Origin: Aeromicrobium sp. Root236
Lineage (GTDB): Bacteria > Actinomycetota > Actinomycetes > Propionibacteriales > Nocardioidaceae
NCBI RefSeq assembly: GCF_001428805.1
Contig: NZ_LMIS01000001.1
Span: forward strand, 1,112,528-1,176,527
Direction of reading: 5' to 3'
DNA length: 64,000 nucleotides
Below, piece by piece: positions 46,858 through 55,260 of this stretch. Numbering within the stretch: position 1 is the first letter of the stretch; each line of letters starts with the position of its first letter. The notes beneath the pieces are model-generated. The model was not told the DNA's origin, did not search any database, and saw only the letters and a list, made by a program, of their open reading frames with translations. Both the position numbers and the translations under genes were made by a program.

Positions 46858-46992
46858 ATGCTCACCGCCGCCCGCCGACGCCCGTTCAGGTCAGCGTTCG
46901 TCGCCGTCGTCGCAGGGCTCGGCGTCTTCGCCGCAGCGTACACAGCGACCGGCCACTCCCTGCAGCACCTCGTCGGCTACCCCTGCACGTAG
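46858..46992 (+). CDS. Possible 44-aa membrane peptide
   Basis: ATG 46858 starts a 44-codon frame (MLTAARRRPFRSAFVAVVAG and onward) with one hydrophobic segment AFVAVVAGLGVFAAAYTA after a basic N-terminus, ending YPCT. There is no strong ribosome site and no family match, so it could be spurious. It follows the LysE gene by 22 bp and converges on the 47002 gene. Confidence 0.35.
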   Translation: MLTAARRRPFRSAFVAVVAGLGVFAAAYTATGHSLQHLVGYPCT

Positions 46993-47001
46993 TCGAGCAG
47001 C

Positions 47002-47658
47002 TCAGCCCGAGAAGTACGTCACGACCCCGGCGAGGGCCCCGAGCCCGAGGACCGGCAGCAGCAGGTTGTAGAGGCGCACGAACGCCCTGCTGCCCTGAGT
47101 CGCCAAGACGGGGGCATCATCCGTCCCGACGATGATCCGCTGCTGGTCCGCCAGGAAGTCCATGTACGCGGCGCCCCACGCAACCGTGCGGCTGTAGGTG
47201 GCGACGAAGAGGCGTACGGGATCCACGATCATCGGGAACGCCATCGTCGCGAATCGTTTCCGCGGCTTGGCAAGCGCTGCAGCCTGCGCTGCATCGTCGA
47301 CTGACGACGTCACGATGACCGGGATCATCGCGACTCCGGTCTGCAGGCCAATCGGCAATCCGCCCTTGACGCGCTTGGCCCACTCCGCTGCCAGGTCCGC
47401 GATCGCCGACAGATCCGGACCCGTCACGTGGTCGACCGTGACGAACACGACGAACGTGTGCAGCCGCGTGAAGAACCACCTGAGGCGGAGGTTGGACCTT
47501 CTCATCGCCCTGGCGCCCGGCAGGACCGATTGGTCGACCTCGATCGCCTTGTAGCCGGCGGCCTGCAGCCGCGCCAGTGCCGCATCGGTCCACACGTCGG
47601 GAGTCACGACGAACACTCTGACAGCCGGCTGCACCCCACGTGGCAGATTTGGCGACAT
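47002..47658 (-). CDS. Hypothetical protein with C-terminal membrane segment
   Basis: I do not recognise this protein. It has a possible alpha/beta domain (VRVFVVTPDVWTDAALARL; RLHTFVVFVTVDHVTGPDLS), a region GVAMIPVIVTSSVDDAAQAAAL, and ends with a hydrophobic span LLLPVLGLGALAGVVTYF. The start is uncertain: ATG 47658 overlaps the start codon of the divergent PhzF gene, while GTG 47616 would leave a 40-bp intergenic region and begin at the first beta strand. An extension to 47781 is shadow reading. Confidence 0.6.
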   Translation of the reverse strand: MSPNLPRGVQPAVRVFVVTPDVWTDAALARLQAAGYKAIEVDQSVLPGARAMRRSNLRLRWFFTRLHTFVVFVTVDHVTGPDLSAIADLAAEWAKRVKGGLPIGLQTGVAMIPVIVTSSVDDAAQAAALAKPRKRFATMAFPMIVDPVRLFVATYSRTVAWGAAYMDFLADQQRIIVGTDDAPVLATQGSRAFVRLYNLLLPVLGLGALAGVVTYFSG

Positions 47659-48484
47659 GCATCCGTTCAGCCAGATCGACGTGTTCACCTCGACCCTCAC
47701 GGAGGGCAATCCGCTCGCAGTCGTCCATGACGCCGACGACCTGACGGACGAGCAGATGGCGGCGTTCGCACGCTGGACCAACCTCTCCGAAACGACGTTC
47801 CTGCTGCAGCCGACCGCTGACGCCGACTACCGCGTACGTATCTTCAACACGCAACGCGAGCTGCCGTTCGCCGGCCATCCCACGCTGGGCTCGGCACGCG
47901 CATGGCTCGAAGCCGGAGGTACGCCGCGCTCCGCCGGTGAGATCGTCCAGGAGTGTGGCGCCGGACTCATCCGCATCCGGCAGGACGGCTCCCGCCTGGC
48001 GTTCGCCGCTCCCCCGCTCGTACGCGACGGCGCTGTCGACGAGGCCGACCTCCAACAGGTGATCGCCGGCCTCGGCGTCGACCCCGCCCGCGTCGTCGAT
48101 GCGAAGTGGGCCGACAACGGTCCCGGCTGGGTGGCCGTGCTGCTCGACAGCGCCGAGACCGTCCTGGGCCTCGAGCCCGATCAAGCACTGTTCGGCGAGA
48201 ACAACCGCGTCGGTGTCGTCGGACCGCATCCGGAGGGCTCCGAGACGGCCTTCGAGATCCGCGCCTTCACCTCGAGCCCCGGTGGCGAGGACCCGGCGAC
48301 CGGCAGCCTCAACGCCTCGATCGCCCAGTGGCTCGTCGGCACCGGCCGCGCGCCGTCGTCGTACGTCGCTGCGCAGGGCACCGTCGTCCGCCGCCGCGGC
48401 CGCATCCATGTGGACCAGGTCGGCGACGACATCTGGATCGGCGGCGAGACCGTGGTCGGCATCAGCGGAACCGTGGGGTTGTAG
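47657..48484 (+). CDS. PhzF family epimerase/isomerase
   Basis: This 275-residue protein has the two-lobed diaminopimelate-epimerase-like fold of PhzF: FSQIDVFTSTLTEGNPLAVV, the catalytic Glu in NLSETTFLLQP (E45), RIFNTQRELPFAGHPTLGSA and the second-lobe equivalent AFTSSPGGEDPATGSLNAS. Members act on small acids; only a subset makes phenazines, and there is no phenazine cluster here, so it is an orphan metabolic enzyme. It diverges from the 47002 gene. Confidence 0.92.
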   Translation: MHPFSQIDVFTSTLTEGNPLAVVHDADDLTDEQMAAFARWTNLSETTFLLQPTADADYRVRIFNTQRELPFAGHPTLGSARAWLEAGGTPRSAGEIVQECGAGLIRIRQDGSRLAFAAPPLVRDGAVDEADLQQVIAGLGVDPARVVDAKWADNGPGWVAVLLDSAETVLGLEPDQALFGENNRVGVVGPHPEGSETAFEIRAFTSSPGGEDPATGSLNASIAQWLVGTGRAPSSYVAAQGTVVRRRGRIHVDQVGDDIWIGGETVVGISGTVGL

Positions 48485-48494
48485 GCGCTCGACC

Positions 48495-48522
48495 CAACCA
48501 AATCGGCGCGCCATCCCGTCTA
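48495..48522 (+). promoter_or_regulatory. Candidate ECF-type promoter upstream of the sigma factor gene
   Basis: CAACCA (48495-48500) and CGTCTA (48517-48522) with a 16-bp spacer resemble promoters of ECF sigma factors (AACC-type -35 and CGTC-type -10) and sit 35 bases before the sigma gene, as expected for autoregulation. GGGAG before GTG 48558 is the ribosome site. Confidence 0.4.
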
Positions 48523-48557
48523 TGTTGTGACAGCGTCTTTACCAACAGGGAGCCGGC

Positions 48558-49076
48558 GTGCGCCAAACCAGCGAAGCGGAGTACAGCGAGTTCGCTCAAT
48601 CCGTATGGCCGCAGCTCTACCGGTCGGCCGTCATGATCGTGCGTGACCGCCAGCTCGCCGAGGACCTGGTCCAGATCGCCCTGGTGAAGACCTACATCGC
48701 GTGGCCGCGGCTTCGTGAGACGGGTAAGGCGAGCGCCTACACCCGGCGAGTGATGGTGAACGTGGCGCACGACTGGTTCCGCAAACGTTCATGGACCCAC
48801 GAGGACACCGTCAACACGGCAATCGACGCGGAGGCACACGCTGGCGATCATGCCGCAGCGCTGGTCAATCGAGTCGACCTGGCCGATCTGTTGAGGACCT
48901 TGCCGCTGGGCCAACGATCGGTCCTCGCACTGCGATTCCTCGATGACCTGTCCGTTCAGGAGACCGCCGACATCTTGAACATCACCACGGGCACCGTCAA
49001 GAGCCAGACCGCGGACGCCCTCGCAGCACTTCGAACCCACGCCCTCGTCGTCACCGAAGGAAGCCACCATGACTGA
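48558..49076 (+). CDS. ECF RNA polymerase sigma factor, SigE family
   Basis: This 172-residue sigma factor has region 2 (FAQSVWPQLYRSAVMIVRDRQLAEDLVQIALVKTY in two halves around the core-binding helix) and region 4 (LPLGQRSVLALRFLDDLSVQETADIL followed by TGTVKSQTADAL). The spacing and the W-P-R-L-R-E-T-G segment match the actinobacterial SigE subgroup. It overlaps the next gene by 8 nt; that gene encodes a membrane protein that may act as its anti-sigma factor. GTG start 48558. Confidence 0.92.
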   Translation: MRQTSEAEYSEFAQSVWPQLYRSAVMIVRDRQLAEDLVQIALVKTYIAWPRLRETGKASAYTRRVMVNVAHDWFRKRSWTHEDTVNTAIDAEAHAGDHAAALVNRVDLADLLRTLPLGQRSVLALRFLDDLSVQETADILNITTGTVKSQTADALAALRTHALVVTEGSHHD

Positions 49077-50265
49077 GCAGTTGATCGAACAGATCCGCAA
49101 CCACGCCAACTCCGAACCCGTCCCCGATCTGGACCTGGACGGCGTCATCCGGCGAGGGCGCCAAGTGCGCCGGCGTCGCTCAGTCGCAAGGCGGACCTTC
49201 GCGACCTTGGCCGTCGGGGCCCTCGCAGGGTCGGCTGTCATCGTCGCGGCGAACCGCGGCAGTGAGAGCAACCTGACGGTCAGCGCCAGCTTCTCGGCGC
49301 ACGAGGTGAAGCTCGTCTCGGCTGCCTATCGAACGGGCGGGGCGTTCTCGCGTGGAGACACCCTGTGGTTCAGCGACCCCGACTACGCCGTCGACCTCGG
49401 CACGACGATCCAGCTCATGTACTACACCTCCTCGGGTGTCGTCGCCGGCGTGACGAACGACGACGCCGGAGACGTGAAGCGCGACTACGTCTACGTCGGG
49501 ACTGACGGGTCGGTTCGTGAGCTGAACCTTCCCGGCAATGTCGTCCCTGGAACAGACGCGCAGGCGGACCGCTACGCGTACCTGACGAAGCAAGGCTCGG
49601 GCTTCCAGATCCACGTGATCGAGGCGTCGACCGGAGATGAGCTCGCGACCCGGTCGTTCGACGCGCCGTACAGCTGGGCCGGCTGGAGCGTCCCACCGAT
49701 CGGACTCACTGGCGACTTCGTGGTCCTCGGTGTCGACGGCCGCCAGCAGGTCATCAACTGGCGAACCGGCGAACGAGCCGCCGACGTGCCCGGGACCCAG
49801 CTGCCGGTGACCGGGGGTGGACGGGCCTTGGGTGGCGAGAACGGCGGCGTGACCTACCGACTCGGTGACTCCCACGCGTTGCGATCGACGAGAGATCTCG
49901 CGACAGTCGCCGAGTCCGGCCTGGGTCCCTGGGCCATGAACGAGCTGTCCCCGGACGGAAGGTTCGTCGAGACCACCAACACGTTCGTCGGGTACGACGA
50001 CCGGGGGCACTTCATCGGCGTCCAGAGCGTGGACGGCAAGACGATCTCACACCCCGTCGTCCACGTGACCGACGTCGCCACAGGGCACCGCGTGACCCTG
50101 CCCGGCAACTCTCGAACGTACGGCTGGACGCCGGATGGCCAGCTGATGCGGGTCGACGGAACCAAGGTCACGACGTGCGACGGCGCGACAGGTGACTGCA
50201 CCAGTCGCACCGTGCCTGAAGGTCCCGGAAAGATCCACATGGCCGGCAAGTACCTCGGGTCCTGA
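49069..50265 (+). CDS. Membrane protein paired with ECF sigma factor (putative anti-sigma)
   Basis: This 398-residue protein has a short cytoplasmic N-terminus (MTEQLIEQIRNHANSEPVPD), one membrane span (FATLAVGALAGSAVIVAAN, about residues 44-62) and a large extracytoplasmic beta-rich domain that looks like a beta-propeller (repeated short strands with G-D, G-E turns, for example YVGTDGSVRELNLPGN). Translational coupling to the sigma gene suggests it binds or modulates that sigma factor. No zinc-binding anti-sigma motif is visible. Confidence 0.75.
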   Translation: MTEQLIEQIRNHANSEPVPDLDLDGVIRRGRQVRRRRSVARRTFATLAVGALAGSAVIVAANRGSESNLTVSASFSAHEVKLVSAAYRTGGAFSRGDTLWFSDPDYAVDLGTTIQLMYYTSSGVVAGVTNDDAGDVKRDYVYVGTDGSVRELNLPGNVVPGTDAQADRYAYLTKQGSGFQIHVIEASTGDELATRSFDAPYSWAGWSVPPIGLTGDFVVLGVDGRQQVINWRTGERAADVPGTQLPVTGGGRALGGENGGVTYRLGDSHALRSTRDLATVAESGLGPWAMNELSPDGRFVETTNTFVGYDDRGHFIGVQSVDGKTISHPVVHVTDVATGHRVTLPGNSRTYGWTPDGQLMRVDGTKVTTCDGATGDCTSRTVPEGPGKIHMAGKYLGS

Positions 50266-50288
50266 CACGCTGGCCACGGCCGAGCTCG

Positions 50289-50870
50289 TCACCCCACGGC
50301 CGTGGGGTGCGCGAGCGGCTTGAGGCCACAGGCGGCGGCGAATCCGTCCGACTCGATGCCCATCGCCACGTTCGGACGGGTCGTGAAGTTGGCGAACGCG
50401 ATCACCGCAGACAGCTCCACCAGGGCAGCGTCGCCGAGCCGGTCCCGCAGCCGGGCGACCATCTCGTCGCTGACCGTCGGAGGAGTGACCGTCATCGCCT
50501 CGGCGTACTCCAGCACGTCACGCTCGAGCGGCGAGAAGACGTCCGACTCGCGCCAGCGTGGGATCTCCCTCGCCTTGTCCATGTCCAGGTTCAGGTTGTT
50601 GGCCTCGAAGTAGTTGAAGTCCAGGCACCAGCTGCAGCCCACCTGCGCAGCGACGGCCATGTGCGCGAACGACTTGAGCTGTTCGTCGCATGCGTCCCAC
50701 TTCTTGACCTTGCCGCCGAAGTTCGCCATGCCCATCAGCACCTTCTGGTTGTGCCAGTAGACGCCGAGCGAGGTGGGCACCTGGCCCAGGGCCTTTCGTG
50801 CGAACCGCTTGATCAGCGCGCCCTTGAAGCCGGTGATCTCGGCTGCGGGGATGCGGGTGGTTCCAGTCAT
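50289..50870 (-). CDS. Carboxymuconolactone decarboxylase / AhpD-like protein
   Basis: This 193-residue all-helical protein carries the redox motif CSWC in QVGCSWCLDFNYFEANN. Classical AhpD-like members read C-x-x-C-x-x-x-H; here the last position is Asn, so the proton relay is altered. Such proteins reduce peroxiredoxins or act as peroxidases. It is monocistronic; GGTTGT-N6-ACAACC (50882-50899) lies just upstream of the ATG ribosome site and could be its operator. Confidence 0.87.
   Translation of the reverse strand: MTGTTRIPAAEITGFKGALIKRFARKALGQVPTSLGVYWHNQKVLMGMANFGGKVKKWDACDEQLKSFAHMAVAAQVGCSWCLDFNYFEANNLNLDMDKAREIPRWRESDVFSPLERDVLEYAEAMTVTPPTVSDEMVARLRDRLGDAALVELSAVIAFANFTTRPNVAMGIESDGFAAACGLKPLAHPTAVG
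50290..50309. terminator. Bidirectional terminator-like palindrome between convergent genes
   Basis: CACCCCACGGCCGTGGGGTG is a perfect 20-bp palindrome, folding as an 8-bp stem with a GGCC loop. It lies 25 bases after the stop of the 49069 gene and overlaps the last codons of the convergent AhpD-like gene. Without a U tract its terminator strength is uncertain. Confidence 0.5.
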
Positions 50871-50881
50871 GTCGTCCTCCT

Positions 50882-50899
50882 GGTTGTTGGGTTACAACC
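50882..50899. promoter_or_regulatory. GGTTGT-N6-ACAACC inverted repeat upstream of the AhpD-like gene
   Basis: A 6-bp inverted repeat with 6-bp spacer lies 12 bases upstream of ATG 50870. Position overlaps the ribosome site region (AGGAGG at about 50878), so a bound repressor or a hairpin would limit expression. The cognate regulator is unknown. Confidence 0.4.
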
Positions 50900-50996
50900 T
50901 GAGACGAGACAGCTGCTCGCCCTGTGACATCGCCGCCTGGTCGTTCGGCCGAGAGCCTGTTCACGCCAACGGAGCAATTGCTGGCGGGCTCGGGAT

Positions 50997-51440
50997 CTAT
51001 CGACGCCGGAACAAGCCCTTCTTCGCCGCGGGAGCAATCATCGCGACGATCTTCCTGACCTCGTCGAAGCCCTCGTCATCACCGCTGGCCACGACTCCGG
51101 TCGCCGCCACGGCACCCCCGCTGAAGAACAGGAACCCTGCGAAGCAGTCGTGTCCCGCGCCGACATACGTCGCGAACGAACGCTCTTGGTCGACGTCGGG
51201 AATGGTGGCAACGTCCAAGTCATCGGCAGCTGGGAATCCCGACGAGCCCACCAGCATGCGAAGCATGCCCGCCGTGCCACGCTCCCGCATCGCCTCGGAG
51301 ATCGGGTAGACAGAGATGTTGACGGCACGATCAGTGCCTTCGGAAGGCGTCGCCTCGTAGTAGGACCCCGGGTTGCCGACCACGGTCCACCCGTCAGGCA
51401 GGACGAGCTCAAAGACGCCCTTGCACTCCAGAAGCGGCAT
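50997..51440 (-). CDS. Hypothetical protein, 147 aa
   Basis: I do not recognise a named family. The product is a soluble, beta-rich protein (FELVLPDGWTVVGNPGSYYEA, then DRAVNISVYPISEAM and SFATYVGAGHDCFAGFLFFSGG) ending in the basic tail AAKKGLFRRR. The pattern recalls small DcrB/PsbP-like or stress-related domains, but I would not name it. It has no signal peptide. The following 294 bases (51441-51734) hold no supported gene. Confidence 0.65.
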   Translation of the reverse strand: MPLLECKGVFELVLPDGWTVVGNPGSYYEATPSEGTDRAVNISVYPISEAMRERGTAGMLRMLVGSSGFPAADDLDVATIPDVDQERSFATYVGAGHDCFAGFLFFSGGAVAATGVVASGDDEGFDEVRKIVAMIAPAAKKGLFRRR

Positions 51441-51734
51441 GCCACGTCCTTTGGATCTCAGAAGTCACCGAGCGCGCGGGCGATCAAGGTCCACCGCGAA
51501 TCTCTGGTTCCGGCGCTGCGTCACTCTACGACCTCTCGAGGACGCCTTTCGACTCACGCGCCGGGCGGAACCTGCCAGGCTCTGGGCATCTCGGGCTCGG
51601 CGCCGCGACGAGAAGCGCGAGCTCGACGAAGCGGCGAAGGCCGGCGAAGAATCGACCTCTGACTGATCCCAGAGCCGCGGCCGTGGCGACCACCTCGGCG
51701 AGACGGCCTGTCGTACGTGTGCTGGGATGGCCAC

Positions 51735-52298
51735 ATGCCTCGCACCGGACGGCCCGCCAAGGTCCTGCTGATCGCCGCCTTGCTGGTGCTCACCGGCTGC
51801 GGATCTGGTTCCTCGTCGGACGAGCCAAGGTCACCGACCCACCGGCCTGCCGCACCCCCGGCTCCTCAGAACGAGAAGGAGGCCGTGAAGGGTGCGGTTT
51901 CGGCCGTTCAGCGTTCGATCGACGCCGACATGGCCGCCTACAACTCAGGCGACACCTCATCGTTGGAGGACGTCCGCACGGGCGTGTCGCTGAAGAACTC
52001 GATCGCCACGGTCAAGCAATATGCCGACAGGAAGTACCAGGCGTCGGGCAAGGTGACCTTCGAGCTGAAGGAAGGCAAGGCGAAGACGTCGACCTGGCAG
52101 GGCAGCGTCACGCCCTTCGGCGAGGCACACGTGATCGGCTGCGTGGACTACACCGACTTCGTGGTCAAGGACGCGAAGGGCAAGACCGTCCCGTTCCGGG
52201 GCCTGAGGCGTTCGCTGATGCAGCAGAACGCGCTGTGGGACCGCGTCTCGCAGACCTGGCTCGTCTCCGAGGGCGCGGCTCTCGGCAAGGAGTGCTAG
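51735..52298 (+). CDS. Putative lipoprotein
   Basis: This 187-residue protein has a lipoprotein signal (RPAKVLLIAALLVLTGC, lipobox LTGC) followed by a Ser/Pro-rich linker and a domain with AVQRSIDADMAAYNSGDTSS, resembling NTF2-like/SnoaL-like secreted domains. It ends with GAALGKEC. I use ATG 51735 rather than GTG 51717 because the basic n-region follows directly. It overlaps the convergent treZ gene by 4 nt. Confidence 0.72.
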   Translation: MPRTGRPAKVLLIAALLVLTGCGSGSSSDEPRSPTHRPAAPPAPQNEKEAVKGAVSAVQRSIDADMAAYNSGDTSSLEDVRTGVSLKNSIATVKQYADRKYQASGKVTFELKEGKAKTSTWQGSVTPFGEAHVIGCVDYTDFVVKDAKGKTVPFRGLRRSLMQQNALWDRVSQTWLVSEGAALGKEC

Positions 52299-53962
52299 TC
52301 GGTCCCCCAGGAGAACAGCCCCTTGTCAGGCGCATCGGACGTACGCACCTCGAACGTCTCTTCGGCGAAGTTGACGAAGACGCGCAAAGACCTCCGGTGC
52401 ATGACGAGCCACGAGTCGTCGTCAGCGACCTCGACGACGAAACCGTCCAACGACGGGTCGGCCAGCTCCGGCTGTGAGCGGCGCAGGGCGATCAGGGACC
52501 GATACAGGTCGAGCATCGACGCGTGCTCGGGCGACGAGAGCTCGGACCAGTCGAGCGTGGAGCGCGAGACGGTCGCCGGGTCCATCGGGTCGGGCACCCC
52601 CGACTCGCCCCAGCCATGCCGGCCGAACTCGCGGCGACGACCGCTGCGTACGGCCTCGGCGAGCTCGGGATCGGGGAACGACGCGAAGAACTGCCACGGT
52701 GTGCTCGCCGCCCACTCCTCCCCCATGAACAGCATCGGCGTGTACGGCCCCAGCAGCACGATCGCCGCACCGCACGCCTGCAGGCCCGGCGTGATGGACG
52801 CCGAGATGCGATCGCCGGTGGCCCGGTTGCCGATCTGGTCGTGGTTCTGCAGGTACGCCAGGAACGACGTGCCGGTCAGCACCGACGTGTCGACGGGCCG
52901 CCCGTGCGTACGTTCGCGGAACGACGACCACGTGCCGGCATGGAAGTACGCGCCACGCAACGTCGTGGCCAGCGCACCGGGCGCGGCGAAGTCGGCGTAG
53001 TAGCCGTCCGTCTCCCCCGTCAGCCGTACGTGCAGCGAGTGGTGCAGGTCGTCGGACCACTGCGCGTCCATGCCGAGCCCACCCGACGAACGAGGCGTCA
53101 CCATGCGCGGGTCATTCAGGTCGGACTCCGCGATCAAGGTCAGTGGCCGGCCGAGGGACGCGGAGGTACGCGCGGTCTCAGCCGAAAGCTCCTCGAGCAG
53201 CGTCAGCGCCCGCCGATCAGCCAGCGCGTGCACGGCATCGAGCCGCAGCGCGTCGACGTGGAAGTGCTCGAACCAGCCGAGGGCGTTGTCGAGGACGTAC
53301 CGCCGCACCTCGTCGGACTGCGGCCCGTCGAGGTTGAGTCCGGGCCCCCAGTCGTTCTGGCCGGCGAAGTAGGGGCCGAAGCGGTCGAGGTAGGCGCCGG
53401 ACGGCCCGAGGTGGTTGTAGACGACGTCGAGCACGACCCCGAGCCCCCGCGCATGGCACGCGTCGACGAACCGCTTGAACCCGTCCGGTCCGCCATACGG
53501 CTCGTGCACCGCGCCCCACAGCACCCCGTCGTAGCCCCAGCCGGCGTCCCCGTCGAACGAGTTGACCGGCAGCACCTCGACAAGGTCGATGCCGAGGTCG
53601 ACGAGGTGATCGAGCCGCTCGATGGCAGCGTCGAACGTACGTCCCGGGGTGAAGGTGCCGATGTGCAGCTCGTAGATCACCGCCCCCTCGAGCGCGCGCC
53701 CCTGCCAGGACGAGTCGGTCCAGGCGAAGGCGCCATGGTCGTACGTCCTGGAGGCCGCGTGCACGCCGTTCGGCTGCCACCGCGAGCGGGGGTCGGGCAG
53801 CGGTGTGTCGTCGTCACCCAGCAGGAACGCGTAGTCGGTGCCGGGCGGGACGTCGATGTCGGCGTGCCACCAGCCGCCCTCGCCGGACCGCATCTCATGA
53901 TCGGCGCCGCCGACCCGCACACGTACGCGCTGCAGGTCGGGGCACCAGACCGTGACGGTCAT
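52295..53962 (-). CDS. treZ: Malto-oligosyltrehalose trehalohydrolase
   Basis: This 555-residue GH13_10 enzyme releases trehalose from maltooligosyltrehalose made by TreY. The short N-terminal beta domain (MTVTVWCPDLQRVRVRVGG) is followed by LVEVLPVNSFDGDAGWGYDG, nucleophile Asp in DALRLDAVHALADR, acid Glu in TLIAESDLNDPRM and LQNHDQIGNRATGDR. I start it at ATG 53962; a longer in-frame reading into the aldo/keto reductase gene is spurious. It is two bases downstream of that reductase gene. Confidence 0.95.
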   Translation of the reverse strand: MTVTVWCPDLQRVRVRVGGADHEMRSGEGGWWHADIDVPPGTDYAFLLGDDDTPLPDPRSRWQPNGVHAASRTYDHGAFAWTDSSWQGRALEGAVIYELHIGTFTPGRTFDAAIERLDHLVDLGIDLVEVLPVNSFDGDAGWGYDGVLWGAVHEPYGGPDGFKRFVDACHARGLGVVLDVVYNHLGPSGAYLDRFGPYFAGQNDWGPGLNLDGPQSDEVRRYVLDNALGWFEHFHVDALRLDAVHALADRRALTLLEELSAETARTSASLGRPLTLIAESDLNDPRMVTPRSSGGLGMDAQWSDDLHHSLHVRLTGETDGYYADFAAPGALATTLRGAYFHAGTWSSFRERTHGRPVDTSVLTGTSFLAYLQNHDQIGNRATGDRISASITPGLQACGAAIVLLGPYTPMLFMGEEWAASTPWQFFASFPDPELAEAVRSGRRREFGRHGWGESGVPDPMDPATVSRSTLDWSELSSPEHASMLDLYRSLIALRRSQPELADPSLDGFVVEVADDDSWLVMHRRSLRVFVNFAEETFEVRTSDAPDKGLFSWGTD

Positions 53963-53964
53963 GC

Positions 53965-54969
53965 TCAGACGACGCGGGCCGACGGCGACTTGGTCTGCGC
54001 CGGGTCGGTCTCGGGCAGGTCGCCGAGTGCCTCGTCGACCGCCTTGAGCACGTCGTCGTCGAGCGTGATGCCCGAAGCCTGGGCGTTGGACTCCACCTGC
54101 TCGGGCCGCGAAGCGCCGACGATCGCCGCGGCGACGTTGTCGTTGGCGAGCACCCACGCGACGGCGAGCTGCGCCATGGTGATGGCGAGGCCGTCGGCGA
54201 TCGGCTGGAGCTTCTGGACGGCGGTCAGCACGTCGTCGTCGAGGAAGCGCTTGATCATGTCGGCGCCGCCCTTCTCGTCCGTTGCGCGGCTGCCCTCGGG
54301 AGGTGCGGCGCCCGGCTTGTACTTGCCGCTGAGCACGCCCTGCGCGATCGGCGACCAGACGATCTGCGAGATGCCGAGCTCCTTGCTCGCCGGGACGACC
54401 TCGGACTCGATGACGCGCCAGAGCATGGAGTACTGCGGCTGGTTGGAGATCAGCTGGATGCCGAGGTCCTGGGCCAGCGCGTGGCCGGCGCGGATCTGCT
54501 CGGCGGTCCACTCGCTGACGCCGATGTAGAGGGCCTTGCCCTGGCGGACCACGTCGGCGAACGCCTGCATCGTCTCCTCGAGCGGCGTCTCGACGTCATA
54601 CCGGTGGGCCTGGTAGAGGTCGACGTAGTCGGTGCCGAGCCGCTCGAGCGAGCCGTTGATCGACTCCATGATGTGCTTGCGCGACAACCCGGTGTCGTTG
54701 GGTCCGCCGGGGCCGGTCGGCCAGTAGACCTTGGTGAAGATCTCCAGCGACGCCCGGCGCTCGCCCTTGAGCGCCTCGCCGAGGACGGACTCGGCCTTGG
54801 TGTTGGCGTAGACGTCAGCCGTGTCGAACGTCGTGATGCCCGAGTCGAGGGCCGCCCGTACGCACGCCAGTGCCGCGTCGTTCTCGACCTGTGAACCGTG
54901 CGTGAGCCAGTTGCCGTAGATGATTTCGCTGACCTTGAGGCCGCTGTTCCCGAGATATCTGAAGTCCAT
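53965..54969 (-). CDS. Aldo/keto reductase
   Basis: This 334-residue NADPH-dependent oxidoreductase has the AKR tetrad: Asp and Tyr in FDTADVYANTKAE, Lys in IFTKVYWP and His in YQAHRYD. WRVIESEVVPASKELGISQI and SPIAQGVLSGKYKPG are typical of the Kv-beta-like AKR subgroup. It lies two bases upstream of treZ on the same strand, so they may be co-transcribed, but no metabolic link is evident. Confidence 0.92.
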   Translation of the reverse strand: MDFRYLGNSGLKVSEIIYGNWLTHGSQVENDAALACVRAALDSGITTFDTADVYANTKAESVLGEALKGERRASLEIFTKVYWPTGPGGPNDTGLSRKHIMESINGSLERLGTDYVDLYQAHRYDVETPLEETMQAFADVVRQGKALYIGVSEWTAEQIRAGHALAQDLGIQLISNQPQYSMLWRVIESEVVPASKELGISQIVWSPIAQGVLSGKYKPGAAPPEGSRATDEKGGADMIKRFLDDDVLTAVQKLQPIADGLAITMAQLAVAWVLANDNVAAAIVGASRPEQVESNAQASGITLDDDVLKAVDEALGDLPETDPAQTKSPSARVV

Positions 54970-55021
54970 GATTCGAGCCTAGTGGCGCGCTCCACGGGGG
55001 CATCTCGGAGCGGTCGTGGAC

Positions 55022-55132
55022 CTAGTGGTGGCGCGCGGCCACACGCATCGCCCACAGGACCGCCAGCAACATCACTGCGGGCGCGCCGAACAGGATGGCG
55101 TAGACGATCACGTGGCCCACTCCCTGGCTCAT
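55022..55132 (-). CDS. Possible 36-aa single-span membrane peptide
   Basis: ATG 55132 opens MSQGVGHVIVYAILFGAPAV and continues through LLAVLWAM to the basic end RVAARHH, one membrane span. It has only a weak ribosome site. It is 52 bases upstream of the aldo/keto reductase gene on the same strand. Apart from this frame and the SOS-like box, 54970-55260 holds nothing I can support. Confidence 0.35.
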   Translation of the reverse strand: MSQGVGHVIVYAILFGAPAVMLLAVLWAMRVAARHH

Positions 55133-55230
55133 CTGTTCACGTTAGGCGCATGTCGCCCGGAATATCGGCTTTCCACAGATGGGTTAGCAGGCCTGGACTG
55201 TGTCCGAGGCCTGGTCTAGATTGAAATGAG

Positions 55231-55246
55231 TCGAACGTATGTTCTA
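55231..55246 (+). promoter_or_regulatory. SOS (LexA)-like box upstream of the HNH gene
   Basis: TCGAACGTATGTTCTA matches the actinobacterial LexA consensus TCGAAC-N4-GTTCGA with a single mismatch, 14 bases before ATG 55261. In Mycobacterium tuberculosis several 13E12-family HNH genes are preceded by functional SOS boxes, so LexA control is plausible here. Confidence 0.7.
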
Positions 55247-55260
55247 GTGATCGGGGGATC

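Noticed and set aside
50773..51309. 178-residue plus-strand frame over the AhpD-like gene and its upstream region
   Set aside because: It mixes antisense of two identified minus-strand frames with intergenic DNA and shows no coherent protein character.
51441..51734. Short frames on both strands between the 147-aa hypothetical and the lipoprotein gene
   Set aside because: They are Arg/Ser/Pro-rich, lack ribosome sites and show no domain features; I treat the interval as non-coding.
52295..54511. 738-residue fusion of treZ with an N-terminal extension
   Set aside because: The extension is an Arg/Pro-rich off-frame reading of the aldo/keto reductase gene; TreZ has a normal start at 53962.
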